Assembly: GCF_001746915.1 (NCBI RefSeq)
Contig: NZ_MJGC01000042.1
Span: forward strand, 1 to 64,000
DNA length: 64,000 nucleotides
Reading direction: 5' to 3'
Origin: Desertifilum tharense IPPAS B-1220
GTDB taxonomy: Bacteria > Cyanobacteriota > Cyanobacteriia > Cyanobacteriales > Desertifilaceae
Part shown: piece by piece, positions 1 to 9,541 of the stretch
Layout of the letters: every line of letters starts with the position of its first letter
How positions within the stretch are numbered: the first letter of the stretch is position 1
Program-made: the position numbers and the translations under genes
Notes under the pieces: model-generated
What the model saw: only the letters and a program-made list of their open reading frames with translations
What the model was told of the DNA's origin: nothing
Databases searched by the model: none

Positions 1-1
1 T

Positions 2-1312
2 CCAAGAGTTACTCCTACTACCATTCGTATCAGCAAAATTTTAAAGTTTTTACCAACTGATTTACAAATTAATGTTCTTAGTCAAACAGAAAATGCTTCT
101 ACGGAGGCTAACACAATTCTTCACTTTGTTAGGGGGTGGTATCCTAAGTTTTTGATTGATTGTTTACTTAAATTGAGATTGGGCAAATTTCTAGAATGGA
201 TTATTCCTTTTGGAAATGATAAAAGTTTTTTCTGGATAGGTTCCGCTATTTTAAAGGGACTGAAGTTAATCAAGAACTCTCAGCCTAGCGCTGTCGTAGT
301 CTTTATGATGCCCTATCCAATTGGAATAGTTGGAGTAATTTTGAAATGGATAATGGGCTTGCCGCTAGTTCTAAACTTTGATGACTCTCCAACTTGTACT
401 GATATGGGAGGTAACAGTTTTCCTAGTTGGTTTCATTACCGGTTAACAGAATGGTTAGAAGATTTTTATGTTCGTCAGGCAGATGCAGTAATTTATGTAT
501 CCCAACGTAATTTAGAAAGAGTTCGAGATCGACAGCCTGAAAAACATCAAGATAAATTTCATCTAGTTCGTTATGGTGCTGACCCTATTGACTTTAAAAA
601 AGATCAACTACATACTCCTAGCAAAGAAGGTTTTACTATTACTTATATTGGAGGAATGACAGGATGGTTTGAATTTTATGATCTTCCTAATCAGACAAAT
701 CTTTTTAAGAAAATATACCAAGCTTGGTTGGATTGGGGAAGATATGAAGTTCTTAAATTAGATATACGTTCTTCAAGTCCTATGTTTGTGGGTCAAGCCA
801 TTAAACTTATGTATGAAGAAAGACCTGATTTAATAGGCAAGATTAAACTTTCAATATACGGAAATTTCTTCCCAGATTATGTCATCAATAGAGGTTTAGA
901 AAATCAGAAATTGCGTGATATAATTTTTGTGCATCCTTCAGTTTCAAATCAGCGAGCAATTCAAATTGCTTGTCAATCTGACTTACTATTTATGACTTTA
1001 CCTGCCCGCCCCAGTGATGCTGTGCCTGGAGGACGTATATCTGCTAAAACATATGAATATTTGATGACCAGTCGCCCCATTTTAGCGACTCTTTCCAAAG
1101 GTGAAAATTGGGATTATCTAGAAGGAAAACCTGGAGTATGGTTAGTTGAACCCACAAATGTGTTAGGGATCAAAAAAGTCTTACAAGAGTTGGTAGATAA
1201 AAAAAATTCTGGAGACTCATTGACTTTCGACAGAACTGCACTTCATCCAGAATTAAGTTATGAGTCCCGTGCTCAGGAATTTAATATGATATTAACTAAA
1301 GTATTAAGATGA
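2..1312 (+). CDS. GT4-like glycosyltransferase, 5' end outside window
   Basis: Glycosyltransferase, inferred to add a sugar to a surface glycan repeat unit at the inner membrane face. The frame is open from base 2, so the gene starts before the window. The TTG at 152 is internal, since coding-like sequence precedes it without a stop. The fold is GT-B-like: a Rossmann segment with the LNFDDSP motif, the VIYVSQRN segment before the linker, then a C-terminal half with a PGGRISAKTYEYLMTSRP motif, the usual donor-site region. The following gene overlaps its stop by 4 bases (ATGA), so the two are probably co-translated. The sequence is A+T-rich and has no HIP1 site. Donor and acceptor sugars cannot be read from the sequence. 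Confidence 0.8.
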   Translation, partial: PRVTPTTIRISKILKFLPTDLQINVLSQTENASTEANTILHFVRGWYPKFLIDCLLKLRLGKFLEWIIPFGNDKSFFWIGSAILKGLKLIKNSQPSAVVVFMMPYPIGIVGVILKWIMGLPLVLNFDDSPTCTDMGGNSFPSWFHYRLTEWLEDFYVRQADAVIYVSQRNLERVRDRQPEKHQDKFHLVRYGADPIDFKKDQLHTPSKEGFTITYIGGMTGWFEFYDLPNQTNLFKKIYQAWLDWGRYEVLKLDIRSSSPMFVGQAIKLMYEERPDLIGKIKLSIYGNFFPDYVINRGLENQKLRDIIFVHPSVSNQRAIQIACQSDLLFMTLPARPSDAVPGGRISAKTYEYLMTSRPILATLSKGENWDYLEGKPGVWLVEPTNVLGIKKVLQELVDKKNSGDSLTFDRTALHPELSYESRAQEFNMILTKVLR

Positions 1313-2205
1313 CTAGAGGTGATCTTAACTTGATTGAAAGAATTTATCATAGCTTGAGTTATCGAGCAGTTTACAATTACTGTCTTTTTTTGAAGTCAGT
1401 AAAAACCCGTTATACACCTAAAATTTCTTGGCAACCTATCGATTTAAGCTTGCCGAGATTCGTTTCAATAGTTTATGATGCAGACGTGCCCTTATTAGTC
1501 CGAAGCTTGCATCATCTAATGAAGTGGACAGACAAAAGTCCTCAGCTTTGGTTAGTTGGAGATTCAGATGCTGCTTACGTTAAATTACAGTCTTCCTTAG
1601 GGAATTCATTGCCTAATGGTGTAGAATTATGGCACTGGCAAACTCTACTGCAAACGCTAGACATATCTTATCAAAATTTTATTAAAACTTGGGAAGCATC
1701 AGGAAAATGGGGAGGATATTCTAGGCGTTTTGCTGTTACATTAGCAGCTAATTCATGTGCCGATATTATAATGTTTGATGCTGATGTTTTATGGTATGGA
1801 AATTTTCCTTCTAGTTTACAAAAACTAACACAAAAAGAATCTAACATTTTAGCAGGAAAAGATTATGATAGAGCTTATGATTTGGAGGTAGCATCTTTTT
1901 TAGGAAACCCAAAAATCCTAGAAAATGAGCCACTTAATTGTGGTATTGTCTATTATCCAAAAAGCATTTTGTTAAATGTAGTTACTCCAGAGCTAGTTAT
2001 GAAACTACTGCCTTACGCAGCACGAGCAACTAATCATCTTGAACAAACGTTAGTTGCTTATGCATTCTGGCAGTCTAGGGGTCAGTGGTTTGATAGCAAA
2101 ATTGTAGCAACCACAATGGTTGATCGCTTAAGCTTTCAAAATCAAGTTCAATCATTGGCTCGTCATTATGCTGGAGCCAAGCACTTGTTTTGGCGAGATG
2201 CGTAA
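1309..2205 (+). CDS. GT8-like (GT-A fold) glycosyltransferase family protein
   Basis: Probable nucleotide-sugar-dependent transferase of GT-A type, 298 residues. The IIMFDADVLWYGN segment around residue 155 has the DxD metal/nucleotide-sugar motif. The later LNCGIVYYP segment and an HYAG...K motif near the C-terminus fit the GT8/glycogenin-like layout, where the final H and K contact the diphosphate. The ATG overlaps the previous stop by 4 bases, which supports one transcript. The family call rests on motifs only. A nucleotide-diphospho-sugar transferase of a neighbouring family is the alternative. Confidence 0.6.
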   Translation: MTRGDLNLIERIYHSLSYRAVYNYCLFLKSVKTRYTPKISWQPIDLSLPRFVSIVYDADVPLLVRSLHHLMKWTDKSPQLWLVGDSDAAYVKLQSSLGNSLPNGVELWHWQTLLQTLDISYQNFIKTWEASGKWGGYSRRFAVTLAANSCADIIMFDADVLWYGNFPSSLQKLTQKESNILAGKDYDRAYDLEVASFLGNPKILENEPLNCGIVYYPKSILLNVVTPELVMKLLPYAARATNHLEQTLVAYAFWQSRGQWFDSKIVATTMVDRLSFQNQVQSLARHYAGAKHLFWRDA

Positions 2206-2225
2206 AGGAATGCTTCAGATCTAAT

Positions 2226-3404
2226 ATGAGTAATGTTAACAAGCCCCTAAAAATTTTGATGATTCTACATATGCCCTGGAATCGCAATTTGGGCGGGGCG
2301 CGAGTTCAACTGGAACTCGCTGAAGAGTTTCAATTACTGGGGCATCAAGTAGAAAAATTCGATATATTAGATGCTTTTCCGCACAGTAAATTCTCTAGAC
2401 TTACATCCTTAACTCGTCCAAGTTTTGCTACTAAAGCCAGGGCGTATGTTGAAGCTAACGCTCATCGCTTTGATATTATTGATGCTCATCAAGGCAATTT
2501 ACCCTTTTCTAAGGGTAAACTTGGTTTTGAAGGCTTACTAGTAGCACGCTCGGTAGGTCTTTATGCTTTTTGCGAAGAATTTGCTAGCTTTGAAAAAACA
2601 AAATGGGCAATCAAGCCTCAAGGAAATCCAATTAGCCGGTTTTTACGAAATTGGAGAAACAAGCAAGAAAGTCCTTACTATCTAAAAAGTTTAGAAGCGT
2701 GTGATTTAATCAATTTACCTAATTTTGATGAATTAAAGTATGTAAAAGAACAGTGGGGATTGGAAAAAAAATCTGTTGTTTTTCCTTTTGGACTTTCTGA
2801 ACAGCGACAGCAGAAATTTATTAGCGTGATTCCGCCTAGTGAGATTAGATTATCTCACCAGGAAATAGTTTTTATTGGCTATTGGTCGCCTCGTAAAGGT
2901 TCTAGAGATTGGGCAGAAATTATTAGAAGAATTAAGGAAAAAATTCCGAAGGCTAAATTCTTATTTTTAGGTACAGGTGTTGATCCTGCTCAAGTGCTAG
3001 CCGACTTAGAACAGCCTCCTTGTGAATGGATCAAGATTGTTCCTTCTTATGATAGTGAAGAGTTACCAGAACTTTTATCTACAGCAACTGTAGGGGCTTT
3101 TCCTAGCTATATGGAAGGCTTTGGATTCGCAGTTCTCGAAAAACTTGCTAGTGGTTTGCCAACCATCGCGTATGATATTCCCGGCCCTCGCGATATGTTA
3201 AGCTCTCTAGATACAAAACTTATGGTTTCGGTAGGCTCTGTAGAAGAGTTTGCAAATCGGCTTATAGATATTCTTCAGCTTTCGCCAAAAAGCTACTCAA
3301 TACTATCTGAGCAGTGTGTTCAGAAAGCTAAGAGATTCTCTTGGAAAGAGATTGCTCGCGCTCACTTAGAAGTTTACACAGAATTACTACAATCGATTAA
3401 GTAA
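2226..3404 (+). CDS. GT4 glycosyltransferase
   Basis: GT4 (GT-B fold) glycosyltransferase of 392 residues. The N-terminus LKILMILHMPWNRNLGGARV is the typical first strand and glycine-rich acceptor loop. The C-terminal half has EGFGFAVLE (the E-x7-E donor-binding motif) followed by ASGLPTIAYDIPGP. An earlier in-frame TTG at 2190 would place the start inside the previous gene. The ATG at 2226 fits the family N-terminus and follows a GGA-rich stretch, so it is preferred. The gene lies in the A+T-rich part of the glycan cluster. Substrate unknown. Confidence 0.85.
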   Translation: MSNVNKPLKILMILHMPWNRNLGGARVQLELAEEFQLLGHQVEKFDILDAFPHSKFSRLTSLTRPSFATKARAYVEANAHRFDIIDAHQGNLPFSKGKLGFEGLLVARSVGLYAFCEEFASFEKTKWAIKPQGNPISRFLRNWRNKQESPYYLKSLEACDLINLPNFDELKYVKEQWGLEKKSVVFPFGLSEQRQQKFISVIPPSEIRLSHQEIVFIGYWSPRKGSRDWAEIIRRIKEKIPKAKFLFLGTGVDPAQVLADLEQPPCEWIKIVPSYDSEELPELLSTATVGAFPSYMEGFGFAVLEKLASGLPTIAYDIPGPRDMLSSLDTKLMVSVGSVEEFANRLIDILQLSPKSYSILSEQCVQKAKRFSWKEIARAHLEVYTELLQSIK

Positions 3405-3467
3405 TTTCTATTAAAATCTACTATTTGTAGGTTAAATTATTTTAAAAAGGGACAAGGAATTAGACTT

Positions 3468-4229
3468 ATGATACATCGGATACGTACTGCTTATGAAGTG
3501 ATGAGAGTAACTCATAAATACTTTCGGGCAAGTCAAGTTCCTGATGGGGGCTTTTATTATTTAAATGGTACTCCTAAGCGACTTTATGGCCAATATGCTC
3601 TTACTATGGCTATTGGCATTAGCTTACATGATTGTTATGGTTTAAAAAGATTTAAATATTTAGAAAATATTGTTGATATTGGGGCTAATATTGGAGTATT
3701 TACTCTTTATGCTTCTCTGCTATTTCCCAAAGCAAAAATAGCCGCTTATGAACCATTTTTACCAACGTTTGAAAATTTGAAAAAAAATTTAGAAGTTCAA
3801 GGAAATGTAGCAATTTATCCTTATGCTGTCGGTGATAGTAATCGGGAAGTTGAGTTGAATTATCAAGGTGATGCATCAGCTTGTTATGTCAGTGATTCTT
3901 CTAGTATCAATTCTATAGAGCATCAGAAGACCTGTATGAAAAGTTTTGATGAGATTGCTAACCAGTTCAACTCTCCCATTGGCTTACTAAAGTTAGACTG
4001 TGAAGGTTCGGAATATGAGATTATGCGCTGTGCATCTTTTGAGACCGTTCGATATGTAGTGGGTGAGCTGCATACCTGTCCTCAAGGAACTCCTGAATTG
4101 GGACTAGAAATCTTAAAAGAAAGAGGCTTTATCATAGATAAATGGCTTCCTTATCCTGACGGAAAAGCAGGAGATGTGTGGGCTAGAAATGCTCGGAATA
4201 CAGGGTGTGAAGAAGACTGGCTAGCTTAA
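3468..4229 (+). CDS. FkbM-family methyltransferase
   Basis: SAM-dependent methyltransferase of the FkbM family, 253 residues, probably O-methylating a sugar of the exported glycan. The VDIGANIGVFTLYAS segment near residue 68 is the SAM-binding glycine-rich motif, and AAYEPFLPTFENLKKNL follows as the acidic ribose-binding segment. LLKLDCEGSEYEIM near residue 170 is the conserved FkbM LKxDxEGxE motif. A GGGACAAGGA sequence before the ATG may serve as the ribosome site. It sits between glycosyltransferases and is one of two FkbM genes here. Confidence 0.85.
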   Translation: MIHRIRTAYEVMRVTHKYFRASQVPDGGFYYLNGTPKRLYGQYALTMAIGISLHDCYGLKRFKYLENIVDIGANIGVFTLYASLLFPKAKIAAYEPFLPTFENLKKNLEVQGNVAIYPYAVGDSNREVELNYQGDASACYVSDSSSINSIEHQKTCMKSFDEIANQFNSPIGLLKLDCEGSEYEIMRCASFETVRYVVGELHTCPQGTPELGLEILKERGFIIDKWLPYPDGKAGDVWARNARNTGCEEDWLA

Positions 4230-4339
4230 GGGTTTAAAGCTGTAATTATAGGTCTTCGATTAGATTGCTACTCCCTTTGAACAAACTTGATCAGTTTAGA
4301 TTTCAAATGTAATCATGATGATTATGAGGCTGAGGAACA

Positions 4340-5221
4340 GTGAATGAATATAGGTTAAGTATAGCTTTAATCACTCGAAATCTTCCTGATTTACTGGAGC
4401 GATGCTTAAGAAGCCTTCGCTCGCAAAGCATTCAACCTTTTGAAGTGGTTGTTTCTGATGATTCTGAGCCAGAATATGTTGTGGCAAACCAGTTAATTGC
4501 TCAAAAATGGAATTGCCGATACCTTACAGGAACGCGTCGAGGATTGCAGGCTAATCTAAACAATGCTATTTTGGCTTGCCAAGGCACTCATGTTCGTATT
4601 GTGAATGACGATCATATTTTTCCAGAAAATCATTTTAAAGTTCTTCTTCAAGCTATTGAATCCGATCCAGAATGTATTTGGACATTAGGTGAATATTATG
4701 AAATGCCTCACTCTAATGCTATCTTGCATTTGCCGGGTGAAGTTCAGCCAAGAGGCTATCATAAGCCGATAACAAACTATACTAACTCGTTTGGCATTAG
4801 CGGTGGTTCAGCAACGCTTCCTCGGAAAATTTTTGAAATTCATCGCTTTTTAGAAACCTTCGGTTATGTTTGTGATTTAGAGTTTGGACCTCGTTTAAGC
4901 GCACTGGGATATCGAATTCGCTATTGTCCAGATACCTATGTGATTCATTTAAGCGAGGGAAGTGCTGAAGAAAGAATAGATAAGCGCAAGTTTGTTTACC
5001 CAAAGGGTTCTTTTTTGCTGGCGCATCTTACCTATAGCTGTTATAGACCTAACTTCTTGAACCAAGTAGAATGTTTGGTCTATTTTGCAATGTTGGCAAT
5101 CATGACTTCTTTTAAAGTAAAAAATAACTACTTTACTTTGACAGATTTTTGGGAAACATTGACTCTATCAAATCAATACCGTGAAAAGTTCAGAAATCAA
5201 GAATATGAGCAAATAGTTTAG
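4340..5221 (+). CDS. GT2 glycosyltransferase
   Basis: Family 2 (GT-A fold) glycosyltransferase, 293 residues. The N-terminal SIALITRNLPDLLERCLRSL and VVVSDDSEP motifs bind the nucleotide. RIVNDDHIF near residue 90 takes the place of the DxD metal motif. A hydrophobic stretch near the C-terminus (CLVYFAMLAIMTSF) may contact the membrane. The start is GTG, with GAGGAACA just upstream as ribosome site. No HIP1 site and A+T-rich codons, like its neighbours. It probably extends the lipid-linked repeat unit in the cytoplasm. Confidence 0.8.
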   Translation: MNEYRLSIALITRNLPDLLERCLRSLRSQSIQPFEVVVSDDSEPEYVVANQLIAQKWNCRYLTGTRRGLQANLNNAILACQGTHVRIVNDDHIFPENHFKVLLQAIESDPECIWTLGEYYEMPHSNAILHLPGEVQPRGYHKPITNYTNSFGISGGSATLPRKIFEIHRFLETFGYVCDLEFGPRLSALGYRIRYCPDTYVIHLSEGSAEERIDKRKFVYPKGSFLLAHLTYSCYRPNFLNQVECLVYFAMLAIMTSFKVKNNYFTLTDFWETLTLSNQYREKFRNQEYEQIV

Positions 5222-5309
5222 AAATGTGATGCCTAGATTGGATATTTGTTTGGGGCTAACTTTAAATACCAAAAATGATTAACTTGAATATTTATTAGAG
5301 ATATAATAT

Positions 5310-6308
5310 ATGCTTTTAGTGACTGTTGTCATCCCAACTTATAATTATGAACAATATATCGGTGATGCAATTAATAGCGTCTTGCAGTGTGGCTACCCAA
5401 GTCACGATCTGGAAATTATTGTTATTGATGATGGCTCAACGGATGATACGAAGAGTAGCCTAGAAAGTTACCAAGATTTGATTCAATATGTTTATCAAGA
5501 TAATTTAGGAAAAGCAGCGGCTACTCAAAAGGGTATTGAATTAGCTAAAGGAAAGTATATTTTTAATTTAGATGCAGATGATTTATTTTTACCTCAAAAA
5601 ATTCAAAAAGTTGTTGAAATATTTGAGCAAGATTCTAGTTTAACTCATGTTTCTCATCCAGCTTTGTATTGGAACGTATCAACTGATAGTAAAGAGATAG
5701 AAGCAATTCCTGACTTTATAAAAAGACGTAAGATTAAAGGTGAAGAGTTAATTAACTACTTTTACCCCCGTCGAATGTTGTTTGGCGGAGGTTCAACGTT
5801 TGCAGCTAAGACGGAGTTTTTAAGAAAATCCACGATTCCATCGGGGGTAGATATGTTCACCGATGAGTATCTAGTTTTAGTGGCTTTGAATAAAGGGTAT
5901 ACTTATTTTCTGAATGAACCCTTATCCATTTGGAGAATTCACGGCAAAAATTTTTCAGGGGTTAGGGTGCAAACCGATCTCTTGAGGCAGAAGAATGAAA
6001 GAAGTTTGAAGAGTATGTACGCTGTGCTTAAAGCGATTCAGAATAATGATTTTCCTCCTCCGCTGCCAGAAATTTACGAGTTAAAGGTACAGTCGTCAAA
6101 GATAGCTTTACAACAGGATTCAGGAGAGCTTGACCTTCAAGAAGTAGGGTTACTTTGGAAGATATTTCTTAAAAATTTTCCGGCGTATAGGAAAGAGGCA
6201 CTGACAATTTTTAAGAACTACACGTTACTGAATAGAACTCTCCCCCCTCAAATCCTACTGTTCTTAAAACAAGTTAAAAGGAATTTGACTCGTGCTGTTA
6301 GCAACTAA
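5310..6308 (+). CDS. GT2 glycosyltransferase
   Basis: Family 2 glycosyltransferase of 332 residues. It has the canonical VTVVIPTYNYEQYIGDAINS opening, the IVIDDGSTDDT nucleotide motif, GKAAATQKGIELAKG, and FNLDADDLFLP with the DxD metal site near residue 92. The WRIHGKNFSG segment near residue 210 is common in cyanobacterial GT2 enzymes. It is the last gene of the A+T-rich, HIP1-free stretch. The next gene begins 4 bases after its stop and has a clearly different base composition. Confidence 0.85.
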   Translation: MLLVTVVIPTYNYEQYIGDAINSVLQCGYPSHDLEIIVIDDGSTDDTKSSLESYQDLIQYVYQDNLGKAAATQKGIELAKGKYIFNLDADDLFLPQKIQKVVEIFEQDSSLTHVSHPALYWNVSTDSKEIEAIPDFIKRRKIKGEELINYFYPRRMLFGGGSTFAAKTEFLRKSTIPSGVDMFTDEYLVLVALNKGYTYFLNEPLSIWRIHGKNFSGVRVQTDLLRQKNERSLKSMYAVLKAIQNNDFPPPLPEIYELKVQSSKIALQQDSGELDLQEVGLLWKIFLKNFPAYRKEALTIFKNYTLLNRTLPPQILLFLKQVKRNLTRAVSN

Positions 6309-6312
6309 GAAC

Positions 6313-7374
6313 ATGACTGCTTTATTAGGAACTCGGCAGTTACCTGCTGATGGGGTGGCGGATTATTGTGATGCTTTATCCCAAGCGATGCAACGACAGG
6401 GTGAGAGTTTTGATGTGGTGCAAGTTCCGTGGCAGGAAATGGGACTGGTGCGATCGCTCTTTTGGCTATGGCAAGCTAGCCAACCTTGGAAAAACGAATG
6501 GGTTATCGCTCAATATACCGCTTCAGCTTGGTCTAAACGGGCTTTACCAGTTTTCTTTCTCTTCGTGCTGCTGGTGTTGCGGCTGCGGGGTGTGCGGTTA
6601 GCGGTGATGTTCCATGAAGTGCAAGGCTATCCTGGGGAGAAACTCACTTACAAAATCCGCCGGAACGTACAACTCGCGGTGATTCAAGCTGCTATCCGTT
6701 TAGCCGATCGCGCTATTGTCAATGTCTCGCGAGATCGCGTTCCTTGGCTACCCACCGATCGCGATAACTTAGAGTTTATCCCCGTGGGTTCCAACATTCC
6801 GCCGCAACCCCACCGCTTTCAACCGGGAGAAGGGAAAACTGTAGCAGTGTTTGGACTCACCAGCTACGAGATTACCCCAGACGAGATTAACGCGATCGCC
6901 TACGCCTTACAACAAGCTAGCCAAAAACTCCCCAACCTCCGCCTCGTCACCTTGGGGAGAGGATCGAAAGACGCCGAACCCTATTTACAACAAGCCTTAA
7001 AAAATACCTCCGTCGAACTCGTCACCCTGGGTTTACTTTCCCCTGAAGAAATTGCTGCAACCCTTGCCAGTTCAGATGTTTTGCTATACGTTCGCGGCGA
7101 AATTTCCACCCGACGAACCACTGCGATCGCGGCTATTGCTTGCGGACTTCCCATTGTGGGTTACTCTGGCGTAGAAACGGGTTCTCCTATCCCGGATACG
7201 GGTGTCGTTCTCGTTCCCGAAGGCGAAAAACCCCAACTCGCAGACGCCTTAATTCGGGTCTTGACCGATGACGCACTCCGGTTAGAATTGCATCAACGCA
7301 ATTTGCAAGCCTATGAGGAGCATTTCTCCTATGATGCGATCGCCAAACGGTTTTTGCAGGTCTTAACCCCATGA
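6313..7374 (+). CDS. GT4-like glycosyltransferase with degenerate donor motif
   Basis: GT-B fold glycosyltransferase, 353 residues. The N-terminus TALLGTRQLPADGVADYCDA has the acceptor-loop pattern, and VAVFGLTSYE opens the C-terminal Rossmann half. The usual E-x7-E motif is not intact: the aligned segment reads GEISTRRTTAIAAIACGLPI, so the second Glu is replaced. A GTG at 6292 is an alternative start but would overlap the previous gene. The ATG at 6313 is preferred. From here on HIP1 sites occur (first at 6450). The gene overlaps the next by 4 bases. Confidence 0.75.
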   Translation: MTALLGTRQLPADGVADYCDALSQAMQRQGESFDVVQVPWQEMGLVRSLFWLWQASQPWKNEWVIAQYTASAWSKRALPVFFLFVLLVLRLRGVRLAVMFHEVQGYPGEKLTYKIRRNVQLAVIQAAIRLADRAIVNVSRDRVPWLPTDRDNLEFIPVGSNIPPQPHRFQPGEGKTVAVFGLTSYEITPDEINAIAYALQQASQKLPNLRLVTLGRGSKDAEPYLQQALKNTSVELVTLGLLSPEEIAATLASSDVLLYVRGEISTRRTTAIAAIACGLPIVGYSGVETGSPIPDTGVVLVPEGEKPQLADALIRVLTDDALRLELHQRNLQAYEEHFSYDAIAKRFLQVLTP

Positions 7375-8579
7375 ATAAACCCCGCCATCGCGTTCTCCTC
7401 GTTTCTTCCCAACCGATCCAAAACACCGCCGCCTTACGGTTAATGGCGGTACATCCCCAACTGGATATTCTCGTCGCTTACTGTTCGCTTCCCGAAGCGC
7501 AAACTCTCCATACCTCCTCCCTGCAACATAGTTCAGAATTTCTCACCCAAGCCGCCTTTGATATTCCCTGGTTAGAAGGGTATCCCTGGCGCTATATTCC
7601 CAACCGTTCCCCCAAACCCAATTTGACCAAACCCTACGGGTTAATTAACCCCGGTCTAGTCAAGCTCATGTCAGAATACGACTGTTGTGTCGTGTACGGT
7701 CATGCCTTCGTCAGTTTCTGGATGGCGATCGCCGCTGCTAAACTCAGCCGTAAGCCACTATTTCTCACCACCGACGCTACCTATCTAGAAGCGCCGGAAG
7801 GCGGAAATTGGAAAATTCCCCTCAAACAGCAATTTTTACCCGCACTCTACAACCAAGTCGCCGACGGCGTTTTAGTCCCCTCTTCGGCTTCCCGCCACTT
7901 TTTAGAGTCTTTAGGGGTTGCTTCGGAGAAAATTTTCCTCACTCCCTACGTCGTCGATAACGAACGGATCGCCTTAACAGCGGCGCAAACCCATAAAGCA
8001 CAAATTCGCGCCGACTGGGGAATACCCGAAGATGCCGTCGTTGCCATCTTTTGCGCCAAATTCATCCCCCGCAAACGTCCCCTTGATGCCATTCAAGCCT
8101 TTGCCAAAGCCAACGTTCCCAACAGCTATTTAGTCATGGTGGGGGTTGGACCCCTAGAGGCGGAACTCAAAGCCGCCGCCGAACAGCTTGGCGTTGCGGA
8201 TCGGGTGAAGTTCCCCGGTTTAATCAAATATTCTCGCTTGCCAGAAGCCTACGCCGCTAGCGATCTCCTGGTGTTTCCCTCCGAACACGAACCCTATGGC
8301 TTGCCAGTCAATGAAGCGATGATTTGTGGTATTCCGGTATTGGTGAGCGATCGCATTGGTGCCACCTACGATCTCGTCATTTCTGGAGAAACCGGGTTTG
8401 CTTACCCCTGTGGTAACGTAGAAAAATTTGCCGAATTGCTCCAAGAACTCTTGAGCGATCGCGATCGCCTCATCAAAATGGGAAAAATGGCTCAGAAGCG
8501 CATGGAAACCTGGTCGGCTCGCGAAAACGTTGAAGGTTTAATCCTGGCGATTGAAAAACACCTCAACCCCTCAAAATAG
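7371..8579 (+). CDS. GT4 glycosyltransferase
   Basis: GT4 glycosyltransferase of 402 residues. The N-terminal half contains KPLFLTTDATYLE and VADGVLVPSSASRHFLESLG. The C-terminal half has AIFCAKFIPRKRPLDAIQAF, VMVGVGPLEAELKAAAE and the donor motif PSEHEPYGLPVNEAMICGIP with intact E-x7-E. The start overlaps the previous stop by 4 bases (ATGA), so translation is likely coupled. HIP1 sites lie inside the gene. It acts in the cytoplasm on the growing glycan; specificity unknown. Confidence 0.85.
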   Translation: MNKPRHRVLLVSSQPIQNTAALRLMAVHPQLDILVAYCSLPEAQTLHTSSLQHSSEFLTQAAFDIPWLEGYPWRYIPNRSPKPNLTKPYGLINPGLVKLMSEYDCCVVYGHAFVSFWMAIAAAKLSRKPLFLTTDATYLEAPEGGNWKIPLKQQFLPALYNQVADGVLVPSSASRHFLESLGVASEKIFLTPYVVDNERIALTAAQTHKAQIRADWGIPEDAVVAIFCAKFIPRKRPLDAIQAFAKANVPNSYLVMVGVGPLEAELKAAAEQLGVADRVKFPGLIKYSRLPEAYAASDLLVFPSEHEPYGLPVNEAMICGIPVLVSDRIGATYDLVISGETGFAYPCGNVEKFAELLQELLSDRDRLIKMGKMAQKRMETWSARENVEGLILAIEKHLNPSK

Positions 8580-8606
8580 ATAGAAATAAAATCGCTCAAG
8601 CCATCC

Positions 8607-9533
8607 ATGAAACTCATTAGTTATCTGAACCGACCAGAATATATTTTTCGACCCACCCAGGTCTATCAACGGTTTTTACAACGAACCTCATCCCAACCCT
8701 TTGAACGCGTCCAACTTCCGTGGGGAATTGAGATTAAAATTCGTCCTAACGAGGATTTAGGTTTAGCGATTTGGAAAATGGGGGTTTACGATTTATGCGT
8801 CACAGAACTGCTCTGGCGGCTAATCGACCCAGGAGAAACGACCCTTGATATTGGCGCAAATATTGGTTACATGACCAGTATCATGGCTCAACGGGTTGGT
8901 AAAACAGGTCAAGTGCTTTGCTTTGAACCCCATCCCGAAATTTATCAAGAACTTGCTGAAAATATTCAGCATTGGCAAGCCACCTCTGGCTGGAACCAGA
9001 TACAGCCGCATTCCCTCGCCTTATCTGAAGCCGCAGGTGAAGGCTTTTTAGAAACCAGCAGTTATTTTGAAAGCAATCGCGGGACAGCCTCTTTAGCAGC
9101 AGAGAACCCTTCAACCTCTACGGCTTTACAAGCTAAAAAGCAGGGATATACAGTTCAACTCCAAAAACTCGATGCCTTAATTGATTCCGCACAAAAAATA
9201 GGCGTTGCCAAGATTGATGTTGAAGGACATGAAATTAGCGTCCTGAAAGGAGCCAGCCGCCTTTTAAGTCAATCCCAAATTCGAGATATTATCTTTGAAG
9301 ATCATCAGGCTTATCCCAGTCCCGTCACAGAACTGTTAGAAAACCATCGCTACACCCTTTTTAGAATCAACAAAGGTTTCCTAAAACCCGTCCTCAGCCA
9401 ATCTTTTAACCACCACCCCTTCTATTCTCCCTTCTGGGAACCTCCCAGTTATCTCGCAACTCTCGATCCGCAAAGAACCCAACAACGCTTGCAGCATTTA
9501 GGGTGGAAATCTCTCAAAACCCAAACCGTCTGA
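8607..9533 (+). CDS. FkbM-family methyltransferase
   Basis: Second FkbM methyltransferase of the cluster, 308 residues. TTLDIGANIGYMTSIMAQ near residue 78 is the SAM-binding motif, VLCFEPHPEIYQEL follows, and VAKIDVEGHEISVLKGA near residue 200 is the FkbM KxDxEGxE signature. The N-terminal ~70 residues form the usual lead-in with a conserved Trp-rich stretch. It lies 27 bases after a glycosyltransferase. The likely role is methylation of a sugar hydroxyl on the repeat unit. Confidence 0.85.
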   Translation: MKLISYLNRPEYIFRPTQVYQRFLQRTSSQPFERVQLPWGIEIKIRPNEDLGLAIWKMGVYDLCVTELLWRLIDPGETTLDIGANIGYMTSIMAQRVGKTGQVLCFEPHPEIYQELAENIQHWQATSGWNQIQPHSLALSEAAGEGFLETSSYFESNRGTASLAAENPSTSTALQAKKQGYTVQLQKLDALIDSAQKIGVAKIDVEGHEISVLKGASRLLSQSQIRDIIFEDHQAYPSPVTELLENHRYTLFRINKGFLKPVLSQSFNHHPFYSPFWEPPSYLATLDPQRTQQRLQHLGWKSLKTQTV

Positions 9534-9541
9534 GCCTTCCC

